From Pseudomonas sp. (GTDB taxonomy: Bacteria; Pseudomonadota; Gammaproteobacteria; Pseudomonadales; Pseudomonadaceae): a stretch of DNA of 64,000 bases. The notes below the pieces were generated by a model. That model was not told the DNA's origin. It made no database searches and saw only the letters and a list, made by a program, of their open reading frames with translations. The position numbers were made by a program, and so were the translations under genes. The stretch covers positions 1 through 64,000 of the forward strand of contig NZ_JAQGNX010000106.1 in NCBI RefSeq assembly GCF_028293835.1, given 5' to 3'. Shown here in pieces: positions 54,816-63,318 of the stretch (position 1 is its first letter; each line of letters opens with the position of its first letter).

Positions 54816-55721
54816 ATGTCGACATTGTCCCGAGTTCCCACCTACGGCATGCAGCAGCGCAGCGACCGTGCGGATTTCTACATCCGCGACAAATCGGCCC
54901 GCCCGCCGCTGACAACCCCTCATCGGCATGAGTACTTCCAGATTCAGATCAATCTGGGCGGCGATACGGTGCAGCATATTGGTGGCGCCATCCGGCCGTT
55001 TCCGCGCAAAACTCTGGCCTTTATCCTTCCGCATCGCTTGCACGTCATTCCGCATCCCGGTGACGGGAATTTCGTTCTGATTAACTTTTCGCAAGAGTTT
55101 TTCCTACAACACCTGCCATGCGATCCCATGGATCTGGAAGACATTTCTCTGGCCGAAGCGCCGGAGTTGGCGCCTTTCCGCTTCCAGGAACATATCGACT
55201 TTGAATTAGGCGACGAGGATTTCGCTGAGGTCGAAGGGTTGCTGCAAAAAATGCGTGAACTGGACCAGAATCGCCAATTGGGCACCGGATTAATGCTCAA
55301 GGGTTATTTGATGCAGCTGATCGGCAAGGTCTGCAACCTGTATGAGCCGCAGTTGTTGGCGTCGTCCGCCAGCAAGGCGGAGAAACGCGGCCGTCGCGAT
55401 GCCTTGGGGCGAGTGTCGAGCTTTATCCGCGAACACATCGCCGACCCCGACATGACCCTCAAAGACGCTGCGGCTGCGGCCTTTTTGTCGCCCAACTACC
55501 TGACCCACTTGTTGCGCAAAGAGACCGGCAGCACCTTTTCCGAACTGGTTTTAGAACGCCGCATGCGCCTGGCGCGGACACATTTGATCAACACCACCAA
55601 GCCCGTGAGCCACATCGCCGAAGTTTGCGGTTTTGCTGATGAAGCCTACTTTTCCCGGCGCTTTCGTAAGGCCAATGGTTTGCCGCCTGGGCAGTTTCGG
55701 CGGTTGCATCGGGAAGGATGA
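54816..55721 (+). CDS. AraC-family transcriptional regulator
   Basis: 301 residues from ATG 54816. N-terminal cupin-like sensing domain (TTPHRHEYFQIQINLGGDTV). C-terminal double HTH at ~200-300: DMTLKDAAAAAFLSPNYLTH and HIAEVCGFADEAYFSRRFRK followed by ANGLPPGQFRR. It lies after the FAH-family gene on the same strand and probably acts on its promoter, where a 21-nt-spaced direct repeat is seen. Confidence 0.88.
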   Translation: MSTLSRVPTYGMQQRSDRADFYIRDKSARPPLTTPHRHEYFQIQINLGGDTVQHIGGAIRPFPRKTLAFILPHRLHVIPHPGDGNFVLINFSQEFFLQHLPCDPMDLEDISLAEAPELAPFRFQEHIDFELGDEDFAEVEGLLQKMRELDQNRQLGTGLMLKGYLMQLIGKVCNLYEPQLLASSASKAEKRGRRDALGRVSSFIREHIADPDMTLKDAAAAAFLSPNYLTHLLRKETGSTFSELVLERRMRLARTHLINTTKPVSHIAEVCGFADEAYFSRRFRKANGLPPGQFRRLHREG

Positions 55722-55782
55722 GGTTGGGTTTGGGTTTGAAATTGCAACTGCATAACAAAATAAATATCTCAGGAGAGAATTA

Positions 55783-56487
55783 ATGGCGAATCAACAATCA
55801 ATTCATATCGGCCTGGTCGGTGACTACGACCCAAGCGTGACTGCGCATCAGGCGATCCCCTTGGCGCTGAACATAGCTGCCGAAGTCGAAGGGCTGGCAG
55901 TTAGCTTTGATTGGGTGCCCACACCGAACGCCCATGACGAGACTGTCTTAGGCCAGTTTGATGGCCTATGGTGCGTGCCGGCCAGTCCCTATCAGGATAC
56001 CGAAGGCGCATTGAACGCCATCCGTTATGCGCGGGAACATCAGATGCCGTTCCTTGGCACCTGTGGTGGGTTTCAGCACGCTTTGATTGAATACGCCCGA
56101 AATGTATTAGGCTGGGCAGACGCTGAAAACGCCGAAACCGTACCGAACGCTCAGCGCGCGGTCATCACCCCACTGAGTTGCGCATTGGTCGAAGCGGCTG
56201 ATTCCATTGAGCTGATCCCCGGCTCGAAGACCGCCCAAGCCTATGGTGTACTTCAAACTACTCAGACTTACCGCTGCCGATACGGACTCAACGCTGAACT
56301 TGCCGATGAGTTATTGGCGGGGCCGTTGACTGCAACGGGCCATGATCAGAGCGGCGATGTTCGTGTGGTCGAACTGGCAGGGCACCCATTCTTTGTTGCG
56401 ACATTGTTCCAGCCTGAGCGGGCGGCATTGGCGGGGGAGACGCCGCCTATAGTGGCCGCGTTTGTTCGGGCATGTGCGATTTATTGA
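55783..56487 (+). CDS. CTP-synthase C-terminal (glutaminase)-like protein
   Basis: 234 residues, a stand-alone class I glutamine amidotransferase fold like the glutaminase half of PyrG. It starts HIGLVGDYDPSVTAHQAIPL, with the nucleophile elbow FLGTCGGFQHALIEYA. At the place of the catalytic His-x-Glu of PyrG (FHPE) it reads FQPE, so the His is Gln. The synthetase half is absent. I recall a family annotated as CTP synthase C-terminal region-related protein with the same change. Function unknown. Its neighbour upstream is the AraC gene; REPs follow. Confidence 0.8.
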   Translation: MANQQSIHIGLVGDYDPSVTAHQAIPLALNIAAEVEGLAVSFDWVPTPNAHDETVLGQFDGLWCVPASPYQDTEGALNAIRYAREHQMPFLGTCGGFQHALIEYARNVLGWADAENAETVPNAQRAVITPLSCALVEAADSIELIPGSKTAQAYGVLQTTQTYRCRYGLNAELADELLAGPLTATGHDQSGDVRVVELAGHPFFVATLFQPERAALAGETPPIVAAFVRACAIY

Positions 56488-56512
56488 CGGTCCGGAAAAT
56501 TTCCAGTGATTG

Positions 56513-56597
56513 AATCTGTAGGGGCCAACGTGTTGGCGAGGCGGTCTCCCAGGCACGCAACATAAGTCCTGTCGCCAACACGTTGGCTTACAGGTTC
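56513..56597. repeat. REP pair overlapping a gene end
   Basis: CTGTAGGGGCCAACGTGTTG and the inverse CCAACACGTTGGCTTACAGG. The stop codon TAA of the DHA2 transporter (complement TTA, 56588-56590) is inside the right arm. Confidence 0.8.
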
Positions 56598-58141
56598 GTC
56601 CGGATGGGTGCCACGGGCAAATGACTGTGGTGCACATCAGGAGCGGTGTCGGCGGTGCGGACCAGCAGCCAGGTGGCCAGCGCGGAGATCAGCGCCAGGA
56701 TCGCCGCGACAAAGAGGATACCTTGGTAACCCGCGCCGAAGCTGCTTATGGCCAATGAATTCAGGCCCAGCGTGCCACCGGATAAATCCCCGGCGGCGAT
56801 GCTGCGGGTCAGGGTCACTGGGTCGGCGAGGGCATCGGAGGGTAGCCCACTGGACACCGAGGCCGCGATGCGATGGAACAGAATTGCACCCAGTGCGGCG
56901 AAACCCAGAACAATGCCGCTGAAGCGAACAGTCCCGGAAATACCCGATGCCATGCCTGCACGCTCAGGGGCAATCGTAGACATGGCAACTTTCGCCGTCT
57001 CTCCGTTCAAAATGCCCGCGCCAACGCCGGCTAGCAACAAGCCGCCAATCATCGACACATAATCAAAGCGCGTCACTGTTATACCCAGCCAGAACAGCCC
57101 CACGCTGATCGTCACCAAGCCCAGGGTCAGTAACGTGCGGCCGCTGAAGCGGTGGGTCAGATAAGCCGCAGTGATGCGTGGCACGATGAACAGCGGCACG
57201 GCGATGGGCAGCATCAACAAACCCGCACGTTGCGGACTGTAGCCGAGGCCGCTTTGAATATAGATCGGCAGATAAGTCAGCATCGTCAGCAAAGACGCCG
57301 CATAGGCCAGGCCCGCGATGATCGCGCCCACATAGGTCGGCCGCTGAAAGACCCCAAAGTCCAGCATCGGTCGTTCCTGGCGCAGTTCCACCCACACAAA
57401 CAGCGTAAAAAGTACCGCCGAGCTGGCCACCTCAAACAGTACCCGCGCATTGTCCCAGCCTTGATGATTGCCGGAAATCAACGCCAGCGTGATCAGGAAC
57501 AGGCTGCTGCTGAACGTCACGACACCGAGGTAGTCGATTTTGCTAGCCTGGGGATCTCGGGATTCTTTCAGCGTGCGCATGACCAGTACAATCATCGCCA
57601 CGCCCACCGGCACATTGATATAAAACGCCCACACCCAACCGAAATGCTGAGTAATGAAGCCGCCAACAACCGGTCCCAAAGAGATCGCGATACCGATCAC
57701 CGAGCCCCAGAACGCGAAGGCCTTGGCTCGGTCAGCACCACGAAACGAGTGCGATAACGTCGCCAGTGCGGCACTTAACAGCAACGCGGCGCCAACCCCT
57801 TGCAACGCACGGGCTGCGTTGAGTGCAGTAACGTTTGGCGCAGCGCCGCAAATAAACGATGCCACGGTAAAAATGGCCAGGCCGATAACCAGAATACGCT
57901 TGCGGCCATAACGGTCAGCGAGGGCGCCCGCAGGCATGACCAGCGAGGCGAAGGTGAGGGTATAGGCACTGATGACCCATTCAATATCGACAAAGTCAGC
58001 GTTGAGCGAATGCGCAATGGAAGACAATGACACCGCGACTATATTGGAGTCCAAGTTGATCATAAACGATGGAATAGACACGCACAGCAGGATCAGAAAT
58101 CGATGAAATCCTACGACGGGAAGGTGGGTTTCGATGCTCAT
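56588..58141 (-). CDS. DHA2-family multidrug efflux MFS transporter
   Basis: 517 residues from ATG 58141, fourteen predicted TM helices. SIPSFMINLDSNIVAVSLSS (motif D1 in TM1), GALADRYGRKRILVIG (motif A) and GPVVGGFITQHFGWVWAFYI (motif C, antiporter signature) identify an EmrB/QacA-type proton antiporter. A MarR gene is divergent 184 nt away, the usual arrangement for a drug-inducible pump. The stop codon lies in a REP element. Confidence 0.92.
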   Translation of the reverse strand: MSIETHLPVVGFHRFLILLCVSIPSFMINLDSNIVAVSLSSIAHSLNADFVDIEWVISAYTLTFASLVMPAGALADRYGRKRILVIGLAIFTVASFICGAAPNVTALNAARALQGVGAALLLSAALATLSHSFRGADRAKAFAFWGSVIGIAISLGPVVGGFITQHFGWVWAFYINVPVGVAMIVLVMRTLKESRDPQASKIDYLGVVTFSSSLFLITLALISGNHQGWDNARVLFEVASSAVLFTLFVWVELRQERPMLDFGVFQRPTYVGAIIAGLAYAASLLTMLTYLPIYIQSGLGYSPQRAGLLMLPIAVPLFIVPRITAAYLTHRFSGRTLLTLGLVTISVGLFWLGITVTRFDYVSMIGGLLLAGVGAGILNGETAKVAMSTIAPERAGMASGISGTVRFSGIVLGFAALGAILFHRIAASVSSGLPSDALADPVTLTRSIAAGDLSGGTLGLNSLAISSFGAGYQGILFVAAILALISALATWLLVRTADTAPDVHHSHLPVAPIRTNL

Positions 58142-58210
58142 GCTCGGCGTTCTCTGAGTGGTGAATGAGCGCTCAAACAACGATTGGTTTGTGCAAACAG
58201 TCGAGTGAGG

Positions 58211-58243
58211 GTATATGCTCCTATTTAATTTGCAGGTATATGC
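58211..58243. promoter_or_regulatory. Direct repeat between efflux pump and MarR genes
   Basis: GTATATGC at 58211-58218 and 58236-58243, within GGGTATATGCTCC and AGGTATATGCCCG, start-to-start 25 nt. A candidate MarR operator or overlapping promoter; inferred from place and repetition only. Confidence 0.4.
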
Positions 58244-58325
58244 CCGTACCGGTCAACCCTTTATTTAGATCTGGTGCTATTTAGATCGAGCGGCCGCATA
58301 GGCCACGTACAGGAACGGAAAAATC

Positions 58326-58832
58326 ATGAACAGCACGTCTGGCAACGTTCGCGCCCCTGTTGTGCTCAGCGGCGGCTTTGTTGTGCCCGAGCAGGTTCTT
58401 TGTCACGCCACCAGCCTGCGCAAGGCTACCCGGCGCATCTCGCAGATGTACGACGTGGTTCTGGCACCCTGTGGATTGCGCTCTACGCAGCGTTCAATTT
58501 TGATGCAGATAGCTCGCAGCCAAGTGCCTTCCATGAGTGAGTTGGCAACGGCGCTGGTGATAGACCGCTCAGCGTTGGCGCACAATCTCAAGCCTCTGGA
58601 GCGTGACGGGTTTGTCTCGGTGGATGTCGACCCCAACGACCGGCGCAGTCGCTTGGTCACACTGACCTCGGTGGGGGAGGCCAAGTTGATTGAATCCCAA
58701 GGGTATTGGGAAAAAGCGCAGGAATGCTTCGAATTGGTATTGGGCGCCGAGCAAGCCAGCGACCTGCGCGCATCGCTGGCCTTCATCGCATCGAGCGAAT
58801 ACATCGAGGTCGCTGCGGCGAGTCAAGGCTAA
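58326..58832 (+). CDS. MarR-family transcriptional regulator
   Basis: 168 residues. Winged HTH: PSMSELATALVIDRSALAHN then LKPLERDGFV, with wing DVDPNDRRSRLVTLTSVG. It probably represses the divergent DHA2 pump and itself. The N-terminal 25 residues are not part of the conserved fold. Its inducer is unknown. Confidence 0.88.
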   Translation: MNSTSGNVRAPVVLSGGFVVPEQVLCHATSLRKATRRISQMYDVVLAPCGLRSTQRSILMQIARSQVPSMSELATALVIDRSALAHNLKPLERDGFVSVDVDPNDRRSRLVTLTSVGEAKLIESQGYWEKAQECFELVLGAEQASDLRASLAFIASSEYIEVAAASQG

Positions 58833-58839
58833 GGGGGCT

Positions 58840-59005
58840 TGCTCGCGATCGCCTGCACAGCAGTCGTAAATCAAGCAGCTCGGTCCTTTCAATTGGCACT
58901 GGGGCCGGGGCCGGGCATTTGGGACCGCTTCGCGTTCCATCGCGAGCAAGCCTGCTTCTACAAAGTAACTTCGTAAACCAACTCGTTATGCGTTGGCCCT
59001 ACAGG
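58840..59005. repeat. REP pair and companion motif overlapping a gene end
   Basis: GGCTTGCTCGCGATCGCCTG and the inverse GCGTTCCATCGCGAGCAAGC followed by CTGCTTCTACA, then CGTAAACCAACTCGTTATGC then GTTGGCCCTACAGG. The TAG stop of the EamA transporter gene (complement CTA at 58999-59001) lies in the last CCCTACAGG. Confidence 0.7.
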
Positions 59006-59943
59006 TACGGTGTGGATGTCGAACGGTGTTTTATAGGCGCGACCACCACCGCTTCCCGCGCCGCCTTGGCCCTGCCCGTCTGGACGATATACACCCCGGC
59101 GAGGATCGCTGCCACTGCCAACAGGTCCATTGGATGCACCGGCTCCTGCACCACAAAAAAGCCGATCAACAGGGCCACGACCGGTGGGATGTAGGTCACT
59201 GAGGCCGCCGCCAGGGCGCCCAGGCGCTGAACGATGAAGTAATAAATAATGTAAGCGACCCCCGTGCCGAGCAAACCCAGCCCCAGGGATACGCCGAGAA
59301 AGGCGCGTTGATCATCCAGCAGGCGACTCACGCCATGCAGGTCGGTGAACGCGGCGATCACGATCAGCGCCAGACCGATCTGGTAAGTCGACAACGCGAG
59401 CGCCGAGATACCCAGCCCCGACACAAAACGTTTGGCGTACACGAACGAACAGCCGACGCTGAGCGAGCCGACGATCATGTACAGCACCCCTTCGAGAGAA
59501 ATGCCGCCAATCCCGGTGGCCCACGGCCGAGCAATCAGCAACACACCCACAAAGCCCAGCGCTACGCCCATGCCAACGCGACGAGTCAACGGCTCTTGGC
59601 GCAGAAACAGAAATGCGCAAACGAAAGTAAACAGTGGAATTGCCCCGCTTAACATCCCGGCGACGCTGGACAGCAGCATCGACGTCCCTTTGGCGAAGGC
59701 GTAGTAATAAAGGTCCGTCGCCAACAGCGCCATCACCAGAAAGTGGTGCGCGTGGCGCAGATGACTCCAGCGCAGAGCGCGGGTTGCCAGGGCAAAAACC
59801 AGAATGGGCAAAAAGCCGAACAGAACCCGCAGCAACACGATCTGCGCGGGTGTAATCAAGGCGACAGCCCATTTCATGTAAATAAAGTTAGTGCCCCAGA
59901 TCACGCCGAGCAAGGCAAAGGCTATATAGGCGATGTGTTTCAT
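58999..59943 (-). CDS. EamA/DMT-superfamily metabolite exporter
   Basis: 314 residues from ATG 59943 (an in-frame ATG at 59961 adds six residues; neither has a strong ribosome-binding site). Ten TM helices in two EamA repeats; FALLGVIWGTNFIYMKWAVA at the start and PVVALLIGFFVVQEPVHPMD at the end are typical. Such carriers export amino acids or other metabolites. A LysR gene is divergent 103 nt away and likely controls it. Confidence 0.87.
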   Translation of the reverse strand: MKHIAYIAFALLGVIWGTNFIYMKWAVALITPAQIVLLRVLFGFLPILVFALATRALRWSHLRHAHHFLVMALLATDLYYYAFAKGTSMLLSSVAGMLSGAIPLFTFVCAFLFLRQEPLTRRVGMGVALGFVGVLLIARPWATGIGGISLEGVLYMIVGSLSVGCSFVYAKRFVSGLGISALALSTYQIGLALIVIAAFTDLHGVSRLLDDQRAFLGVSLGLGLLGTGVAYIIYYFIVQRLGALAAASVTYIPPVVALLIGFFVVQEPVHPMDLLAVAAILAGVYIVQTGRAKAAREAVVVAPIKHRSTSTPYL

Positions 59944-60046
59944 GGGAGGGGCCCTTTGCATGAGAAGCGTAAAAACCGATTGTGCTTCGGCGCTTGCATC
60001 GGCTACAAATCATCCTCTGTGCTCAATGGGATAGAAAAACTCCACC

Positions 60047-60940
60047 ATGAACAGCTCGCCGCCACTGAAGTCCCTTGTCTACTTCGCAGCCGCCATGCGC
60101 CTGAATAGTTTTTCTATGGCTGCTAGCGAGCTATTTGTCACGCCCGGCGCGGTGGGTCAACAGATACGCAACCTGGAGCGGTGGCTCGGCGTAGCATTGT
60201 TCACCCGGCACATTCGCCAGGTTAGACCCACCGAAGACGGCTTGGCGTATTGGGCGCGAATTCAACCGGCACTGGCGCAAATCAACGACGCCAGCCTAAC
60301 CTTGCGCGACCGCCAAAGCTGCGGCGTATGGCTGACCATGCCCCCAGGCCTGGCGGCCAAATGGTTCGCGCGACGTATGTCCGGCTTCCTACGGAGCCAC
60401 CCAGCCATAGCGCTGCATCTGAGTTCATCGGTGGTGCTGGTGGATTTCGCTAACGAGCGGGTCGATCTGGCGATTCGGCATTTCGATGGGCACGCCCCGG
60501 AGCTAGAGACGCATTTGCTCTATCAGGATGAGGCACGGTTGTACTGCAGCCCGAGCTACGCTGCGCGTTTCGGCTTGAATACCCCTGATGATTTGCGTCA
60601 GACCACGCTGTTGCATAGCACCTTGCACCCGCACTGGAGCGAATGGCTGGCACGCTTTAGTGGGATATCGAAAGGGCAGGTGGCACAAATGGCCGGAATT
60701 CATTTCGATCAATCGCTGATGGCCATCGAGGCTGCGCGGCATGAACAAGGCGTGGTATTGACCAGCCCAATGTTGACGGAAGAAGAGGTGAATAGCGGTG
60801 CATTAATCGAGCCCTTCGGCCAGCGATTGCCGCTGGCCAAAGGATTTTACATGGTCCAACCCAGGCTTTCGATTTCGCGCCCGGCAGTGCAGGCGCTGAA
60901 GGAATGGCTGATTGCCGAAGCCGCGACGCCACCTGCGTAG
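60047..60940 (+). CDS. LysR-family regulator, GcvA-like
   Basis: 297 residues. HTH with NSFSMAASELFVTPGAVGQQ then IRNLERWLGVALF, the GcvA-type N-terminus (PPLKSLVYFAAAMRL). The effector domain lacks anything unusual. Divergent from the EamA exporter and convergent with atoE, stops 16 nt apart. The exporter is the likely target. Confidence 0.86.
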   Translation: MNSSPPLKSLVYFAAAMRLNSFSMAASELFVTPGAVGQQIRNLERWLGVALFTRHIRQVRPTEDGLAYWARIQPALAQINDASLTLRDRQSCGVWLTMPPGLAAKWFARRMSGFLRSHPAIALHLSSSVVLVDFANERVDLAIRHFDGHAPELETHLLYQDEARLYCSPSYAARFGLNTPDDLRQTTLLHSTLHPHWSEWLARFSGISKGQVAQMAGIHFDQSLMAIEAARHEQGVVLTSPMLTEEEVNSGALIEPFGQRLPLAKGFYMVQPRLSISRPAVQALKEWLIAEAATPPA

Positions 60941-60956
60941 CGTCAGTCGCAACAGG

Positions 60957-62375
60957 TTACGGCATGACTGGCGGCAGGTACGCCAGGGTGGTGCCCAGCA
61001 ACCACAGCAGGAACAACACCAGCGGGGTATGGATCAGGAACTGGACGAAGGAGAACCCGATCAGGTCTCGCGCCTTCAAGCCCAACACGCCCAGCAGCGG
61101 CAGCATGTAGAACGGGTTGATGAGGTTCGGCAAGGCCTCGGCCGCGTTGTAGATCTGCACCGCCCAGCCCAAGTGGTACTTAAGGTCATTGGCGACTTGC
61201 ATCACGTATGGCGCTTCGATGATCCACTTGCCACCGCCCGACGGAATGAAAAAGCCCAGTACCGCCGAATAAATACCCATCAGCACCGCATAAGTGTCGT
61301 GTGAGGCAATCCGGGTGAAGAAGGTGGCAATGTGGTGCGCCAACGTCTGGGCGTCCGTGCCTTTGACCGTGGTCATCAGCGCTGCAATCGAGCCATACAA
61401 CGGGAACTGAATCAGCACGCCGGTGGTGGTTGGAACGGCACGGGTCACTGCATCAAGGAAGCTGCGTGGACGCCAGTGCAGCAGGGCGCCGACCATGATG
61501 AACAGGAAGTTGTACGTGTTCAGGCCGGAGATCGCAGTGATCGCCGGTTTGGTCGAGAACTCATGGAACAACCAACCCGCCGCCAGCAACACCAGCAAGA
61601 TGATCAGGATCGGGCTGTATTCAAGCCACTCGCCTGGACGCGTACGTTTTGGAATCGCTGGAATACTGAAGCTCGGATCAATGCCGCAGGCCGCTGCATC
61701 ACGGGCGCTGGCCGGGCCGGGTGCAGTGGCATAAGCGATGATCAGCGAGACCACCACCAATACTGCCAGCATCACGCCCGACTGCCACAGGAAGATGGTT
61801 TGGGTGAACGGGATCATGCCGGTGATGGCGAGGATCGACGGTGGCAGGCTGCCGGGGTTGGCTTGCAACTGCGCCGCCGAGGACGAAAGCCCCAGTGCCC
61901 AGACCGCGCCCAGACCCAGATACGCCGCAGCGCCGGCAGCGCGATAGTCCATGCGCAACTCGGTGCGACGCGCTAATGCGCGAACCAGCAAACCGCCAAA
62001 TACCAGGGACAGGCCCCAGTTCAGCAGCGACGCGACCATCGCAATCAGCGCGACCCATGCCACGGCGGAGCGTCCGTTTTTCGGAATCTGCGCCAAGCGG
62101 TCAATCAGGCGAACGGCCGGAGGTGAGCTGGCCACCACATAACCGCCAATCACCACGAAAGCCATCTGCATGGTGAACGGGATCAGCGTCCAGAAGCCGT
62201 CACCAAAGGCGTTGGCGACTTCGGTGGGTTTAGCGCCCATGCCCAGAGTGGCCACCGCGACGATGACCACCGCCAATACAGCGAATACCCAAGAGTCGGG
62301 GAACCAGCGTTCGGCCCAATTGGCACAACGCAGGGCAAAGCGGGCATAGCGGCTGTCTTCGATTTCGGCGGCCAT
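60957..62375 (-). CDS. atoE: Short-chain fatty acid transporter AtoE
   Basis: 472 residues from ATG 62375, preceded by GGTAGGA. About twelve TM helices; GGYVVASSPPAVRLIDRLAQ, LNWGLSLVFGGLLVRALARR and FFIPSGGGKWIIEAPYVMQV are AtoE-family motifs. It takes up short-chain fatty acids or acetoacetate. It lies downstream of the CoA-transferase subunits on the same strand, as in ato operons. Confidence 0.93.
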   Translation of the reverse strand: MAAEIEDSRYARFALRCANWAERWFPDSWVFAVLAVVIVAVATLGMGAKPTEVANAFGDGFWTLIPFTMQMAFVVIGGYVVASSPPAVRLIDRLAQIPKNGRSAVAWVALIAMVASLLNWGLSLVFGGLLVRALARRTELRMDYRAAGAAAYLGLGAVWALGLSSSAAQLQANPGSLPPSILAITGMIPFTQTIFLWQSGVMLAVLVVVSLIIAYATAPGPASARDAAACGIDPSFSIPAIPKRTRPGEWLEYSPILIILLVLLAAGWLFHEFSTKPAITAISGLNTYNFLFIMVGALLHWRPRSFLDAVTRAVPTTTGVLIQFPLYGSIAALMTTVKGTDAQTLAHHIATFFTRIASHDTYAVLMGIYSAVLGFFIPSGGGKWIIEAPYVMQVANDLKYHLGWAVQIYNAAEALPNLINPFYMLPLLGVLGLKARDLIGFSFVQFLIHTPLVLFLLWLLGTTLAYLPPVMP

Positions 62376-62559
62376 GGGTCCTACCTTTATTAAACTTATT
62401 ATTGAGCGGCCGAGTGTTCGGCCATGTTTTTGTAAAAAAGCTTTGTAGCTAAAAACGCTGGAGCTAGAACGCAACATGCCCCTTCGTTTAGTGAAGAGGC
62501 AGGATGGCACAAGGTGATGGCATCTTAGTGTTACAGGTGGAAATGTACTAATGACTTCT

Positions 62560-62591
62560 ATTGTCTCGCCAACCAGTTGGCTCCTGCAGAG
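62560..62591. repeat. REP half unit
   Basis: TGTCTCGCCAACCAGTTGGC then TCCTGCAG, a single REP arm 8 nt from the atoA stop codon. Confidence 0.6.
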
Positions 62592-62598
62592 AAACGAT

Positions 62599-63255
62599 TT
62601 AGAACGTCATTTCAATTACATCATCCGGCACGATCAATTTACCGGCGGTTTTGGCGATGATTTCTTCGACGCTGACCCCAGGCGCGCGCTCACGCAGAAT
62701 GAACGCGCCGTCGGCGATTTCCAGGTAGGCCAGATCGGTCAACACTTTGCGAATGCAGCCGGCACCGGTTAGCGGCAGGCTGCAGCGCGACAGGAGTTTC
62801 GATTCGCCGTCTTTTGAGGCGTGGGTCATGGTGACGATGATGTTATCGGCGCCGGCCACCAGGTCCATCGCGCCGCCCATGCCTTTGACCAACTTGCCGG
62901 GGATCATCCACGAAGCAATGTTGCCTTCAACGTCCACTTCAAACGCGCCAAGCACGGTGAGGTCAACATGGCCGCCACGGATCATTGCGAAAGATTGAGA
63001 CGAGTCAAAAATCGATGCGCCTTTGCGTGCGGTCACGGTTTGCTTGCCGGCATTGATCATGTCGGCATCGATGGTTTCTTCGGTGGGAAATTCGCCCATG
63101 CCCAGCAGGCCGTTTTCCGATTGCAGCATCACATCGATGTCAGTCGGAACATAGTTGGCAACCAGAGTCGGAATACCAATGCCGAGGTTGACGTAAAAAC
63201 CGTCTTTGAGTTCACGGGCGACGCGCTGTGCCATTTGTTCGCGGGAAAGTGCCAT
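62599..63255 (-). CDS. atoA: 3-oxoacid CoA-transferase subunit B
   Basis: 218 residues, full length for the beta subunit of class I CoA-transferases. FYVNLGIGIPTLVANYVP and QSENGLLGMGEFPT, whose Glu is the catalytic residue, are intact; GGHVDLTVLGAFEVD also fits. It exchanges CoA between succinyl-CoA or acetyl-CoA and acetoacetate. It starts 63 nt after the partner subunit. The symbol scoB would serve as well. Confidence 0.94.
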   Translation of the reverse strand: MALSREQMAQRVARELKDGFYVNLGIGIPTLVANYVPTDIDVMLQSENGLLGMGEFPTEETIDADMINAGKQTVTARKGASIFDSSQSFAMIRGGHVDLTVLGAFEVDVEGNIASWMIPGKLVKGMGGAMDLVAGADNIIVTMTHASKDGESKLLSRCSLPLTGAGCIRKVLTDLAYLEIADGAFILRERAPGVSVEEIIAKTAGKLIVPDDVIEMTF

Positions 63256-63318
63256 GGTCAGGTTCTCTTGTTCTTCTGCGGAGGTGCTTACGAGGGTTAA
63301 GTGCGACGAAGCCAGGCC

